Shown here one piece after another: positions 60,901 through 64,000 of a stretch of 64,000 bases of DNA. Each line of letters starts with the position of its first letter. The first letter of the stretch is position 1. Origin of the DNA: Haliclona indistincta (Eukaryota; Porifera; Demospongiae; Haplosclerida; Chalinidae); NCBI GenBank assembly GCA_964017065.1, contig OZ024784.1:3763152-3827151 (forward strand). Direction: 5' to 3'. A program made the translations under genes and the position numbers. Below the pieces are notes generated by a model. The model ran no database searches. It was not told the DNA's origin and saw only the letters and a list, made by a program, of their open reading frames with translations.

Positions 60901-63900
60901 TGAGGGTGGTGAGGAACTCTCTGATCCAGGAGATTGCTCATGCCCGCCATGATGTGAGAAGTGACTGATCTTCGAATTGTAGTACTGTGTGTGTTTCCTC
61001 ATGCGAGCAATGTCCTTTTGCTGCAACAAGAGGAGCCTTCGCTCTCGACTAGCTACTTCATGAGCTTCTTTGAGGCGCTTGATCTCGGCCTGTATAGGGA
61101 CAAAATTGACAAGTTGGTACATTACTGTCAGTACTATGACTTACTTGCTCGTGTTTGAACTTTTGAATTAGACCTTTCTCTCGTTTTACCAATGGTGGCA
61201 TTTGATCATCAGCACCTTTGTCTTGTAGGTGCCTAACAGGAAGAGAACTGTAAGTTGAATAATTCTATTCATTTCAGATGCTCACGTTTTCTTCACATTC
61301 AGCCACTTTAGTTCAGCCTGTGTTTTCTCTTGCAATGCTTTCTCTCTGAGCTGAAGAAGAGCTGTCTGGTGTTTGCCCCTCATCTCCTCTTCTCTGACAT
61401 ACTGTTGCACCATACGAGTGACAAAATGATAGAACGACTCCTCCCCTTGAAATGGTGTCACTTCTCCACTCTAAAGACAATAAAGAATTTCATAACAAAG
61501 CTCTCCTCTAGTCTATAATCATACTACTCACAGCAGCTGGAGTAGCAAGCAATGAGTCAGAGTCACTGCTAACAGACAAGGTAGATGGGCGGCCATGTAG
61601 GACCATCCTACGGTGGCTCTCCGAAGGCAAGAGCTCTCGAAATGATGTCTTACTAATCTCTTCTTCAATCTCTTCTTCTTCTTGATTGTTATTGTCAAAT
61701 TCGGACAACATCTCAGACACAGTCTGTGCTGTTAGTGTTCGATTTTTCACATCCACTTCTTCGGTTGCCCTTTCTTCTGCTGCCTCTTCCTCCTCGTCTT
61801 TCCTCTCATATTCAGAAGGGACAGGAGTAGCTGAGTCTGTACTGCCCCCAGATGGGTGAGGAGACAGGAGAGGCTGGTTAGTGGGAAGAGGAGAGAGAAG
61901 AGAGGAGGTGACAGTTGGTGAGAGAACAGTCGTTGGAGCTTCAACAACTGGTGTGCCATCTTGGTCAAGACTAGAAACAAGGAGGAAAATGTGAATTTAA
62001 ACTGGTTCTTGACACAAGCTACTGCATACCTGTCTTCATGGATTGTAGTGGTAGGATCAAAGTCACTCTGATAATTTTCTTCCACCGATGAATAGAGAGT
62101 AGCAGGAATAGAGGCACTAGTGGTATTGATAGAGGAAGTAGCATTGGTTGAATCAGATATGACAGTAGAGATGGAGGACTCTGCAACAGTTGGTGCAGCT
62201 ATAGCACAAGTTGAGACAGGAGGTGGTGTCTTGATGCTGATGGGTGTGACTTGGAAAGTGGAGGCAGTAGATATGGAAGACACAGTTCTCGGTTTCTGTA
62301 CTTCTGTAGTGGTTTGCACAGCTCTCTCAGCAGTGCTAATGCAAGGAGATAGGGTAACAGGAACTACATGGTCCTGCAGGTAAGAAAAAATAATGATGCA
62401 AGTAAAATGATAAGCTATGGTGCAGCATACCCTGGATTGTTTATGTTCAGTTTCAAAGCGGTCTTGAACATCTTGTTCCAGCTACAAAAGAGAAAGATTG
62501 TTAACAACAAATCGCTTACTAAACTACTGCTCTAACCTTATCAATGCGCTTATGAGTTTTATCCAGTTCCTGTTTGGTTTCAGTGTTTATAGTGTCCAAT
62601 TCAGTGCGTCTCTGAGACTACAGTGAGACACCATTAACTAGGGGATAGACGGAAGGCGATGAGATGTTACCTGGATGAGCTGAGCAATAGAGAGAGACTT
62701 TTGCTGCATTTGACAGGCATTCCTCGTCCTCTCGAGCTTGTCAAGTTGCCTGATTCCCTCGCCCACTGTATCGAGAGCATTCAAGTGTGCTCTCATCTGC
62801 ACTTCGAGAGAGTGAGGGGAATATCTCGGCTGGTGAGAAATATGGAGTGATTAAAATGAAGCTGAACAAAAAATTAATTATGACTTACCTCCTCTGTCAC
62901 AGAAGGGCTTTCTACTGGGTTCTTCTCGGTGGGTACATATACTGAACAGAAGCTTGATGAGCCAGGAGGAGTAATGACAGGCACTCCTCCTTGTTGCTCT
63001 TCTTCCTCAGAACTAGTCGATTCAGCAGGTGTAGGCGTGGACTCGTGATGCAGAAGTGGTGAGAGAGCTGATGGAGTAGGAGTGGGTGATGGAGTATAAT
63101 CAGCAGGAATAGGCAGTGAAGGAGAACTCCTGATTGTTGACTGGTCATCCTCAAATGATCCAGTGTAATGAAGCGAACTGGGAGGAGTGGTTGACTCTAT
63201 TTTAACCTCAGGAGGAAGAGGGTGCTGATGCTTGGTGAATATGTTGATAACACTCAGTTTATCTCCACCAGCTTGCTCCCAAGGAGGAATTTGAGGTTTT
63301 GGAGGGGTCTGAACCTGAGTAGGTGGAGCAGTGCTAGTGAGCAAGTGAGGAAGACGAGACACCGTCACAGCCGGACTTAAAGTGCGTGGACACGAAGTTG
63401 AGATGATGGGAGAAGATGGCTCGGGAGACATTGAACGTGTCACACGAACACGATGACCTCTCCAAGCAGATTGAATTTTAGTAGCAGCTGCTTCCTTATC
63501 GTTTATTCTCTTTACCGAGGAAGCCGAAACAGGAACATTTTCAGCACCAGGCAAAGTAAAGTGAGCAGCTTTACGCTTTTCCTTCTCAAGCAGAAGACGC
63601 TGCTTTTCTGCAGCTATTTTTTGCTTCAGTAGCAGGGCTGATTGTTTGATAACTTGAAGCCTCTGGAGAGAAGGATCAACTGGACCAGCAGGAGGCACAG
63701 ACACAGCTTGATCACTTGTGAAAGGAGGGTTTTGTGAAGGCGGTGATGAGAAAGTCAGTCGAACTCGAGCCTGAGGTGAGTGATCAGCAAACTGAACATC
63801 GGTAATAGATCTGGATGAGGTGATCAGTGATGGTGTGAGTGAGACTGTCTGAGGACGAGAGGATGTGACGACTGTTACTGCATGAGAGCAAGATGATGTA

Positions 63901-64000
63901 GATGCTGTAACAGCACTGGCAAGGGAAGACACGGCCTCAGTGATTGTTGCAGCAGGATAGGAGTCTCGGACTGGAGAGGTGTGCGAGATTAAGGCACGAC
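57916..64000 (-). CDS. CEP350: CEP350-like centrosomal CAP-Gly protein (partial, N-terminus off the window)
   Basis: Large centrosomal/ciliary-base protein that binds microtubules. Coding runs leftwards from beyond 64000. The N-terminal visible part is Ser/Pro-rich with a Lys/Glu helix (LLLKQKIAAEKQRLLLEKEK) and an IQ-like motif ATKIQSAWRGHRVRV near 63450-63490. Several coiled-coil exons follow (60000-62860), then an acidic exon, and a CAP-Gly domain at about 59080-59310 (GQRVIVGDSVEGVVRYYGRT, MWVGVEFDEPCGKNDGSVRG, HGVYAPPSKVAAL). The C-terminal domain has DSILIRELREDEPSWVDYSQ and VADSIMDMLLTETAEIFD, stop at 57916. The layout of long coils, a late CAP-Gly domain and a conserved C-terminal helical domain fits CEP350 rather than CLIP or dynactin p150, which carry CAP-Gly at the N-terminus. 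Confidence 0.78.

Overview
The window is nuclear DNA of an early-branching animal, most likely a demosponge such as Amphimedon. This is inferred from tightly packed genes, many introns of only about 45-80 nt, AT-rich spacers, and an animal-only gene set (laminin, adhesion GPCRs, BAG, CEP350, NAMPT). Genes are multi-exon. Coordinates run from start codon to stop codon and include introns. A 200-N assembly gap lies at 40418-40617.

Left housekeeping block (1-8505): an unrecognised coiled-coil gene (minus, runs off the left edge), mitochondrial RNA polymerase POLRMT (minus), and a BAG1-like gene (plus) that is divergent from POLRMT with 48 bp between start codons.

Accessory block (about 8.5-42.3 kb): four copies of a small, unrecognised ~115-aa protein family in a mirrored layout (two plus, then two minus). 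The third and fourth are separated by a ~25-kb block. That block holds a tandem array of adhesion GPCR genes: a 3' fragment, two apparently complete copies, one copy with nonsense codons, and one truncated copy. It also holds three large inverted-repeat elements and a broken CXC-domain (transposon-type) gene. Segmental duplication, breakpoints and gene decay are concentrated here.

Right housekeeping block (42.4-64 kb): C11orf98-like (plus), ERICH6/FAM194-like (minus, convergent with it, 32 bp apart), SLC37A4 (minus) divergent from NUP35 (plus, 33 bp between start codons), NAMPT (plus), a short laminin gamma-like chain (minus), EIF2S1/eIF2-alpha (minus), and a CEP350-like CAP-Gly centrosomal gene (minus, runs off the right edge).

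Main points of interest: (1) eIF2-alpha has Thr where nearly all eukaryotes have the regulatory Ser51; (2) the adhesion GPCR array alternates two paralog types and shows birth, death and first-exon replacement; (3) an orphan first exon of the C11orf98-like gene shows which way the inverted duplication of the small-protein genes went; (4) a 449-bp TIR element has a 9-bp target duplication and an apparent empty site beside the gap; (5) the laminin gamma-like chain lacks the laminin IV domain.
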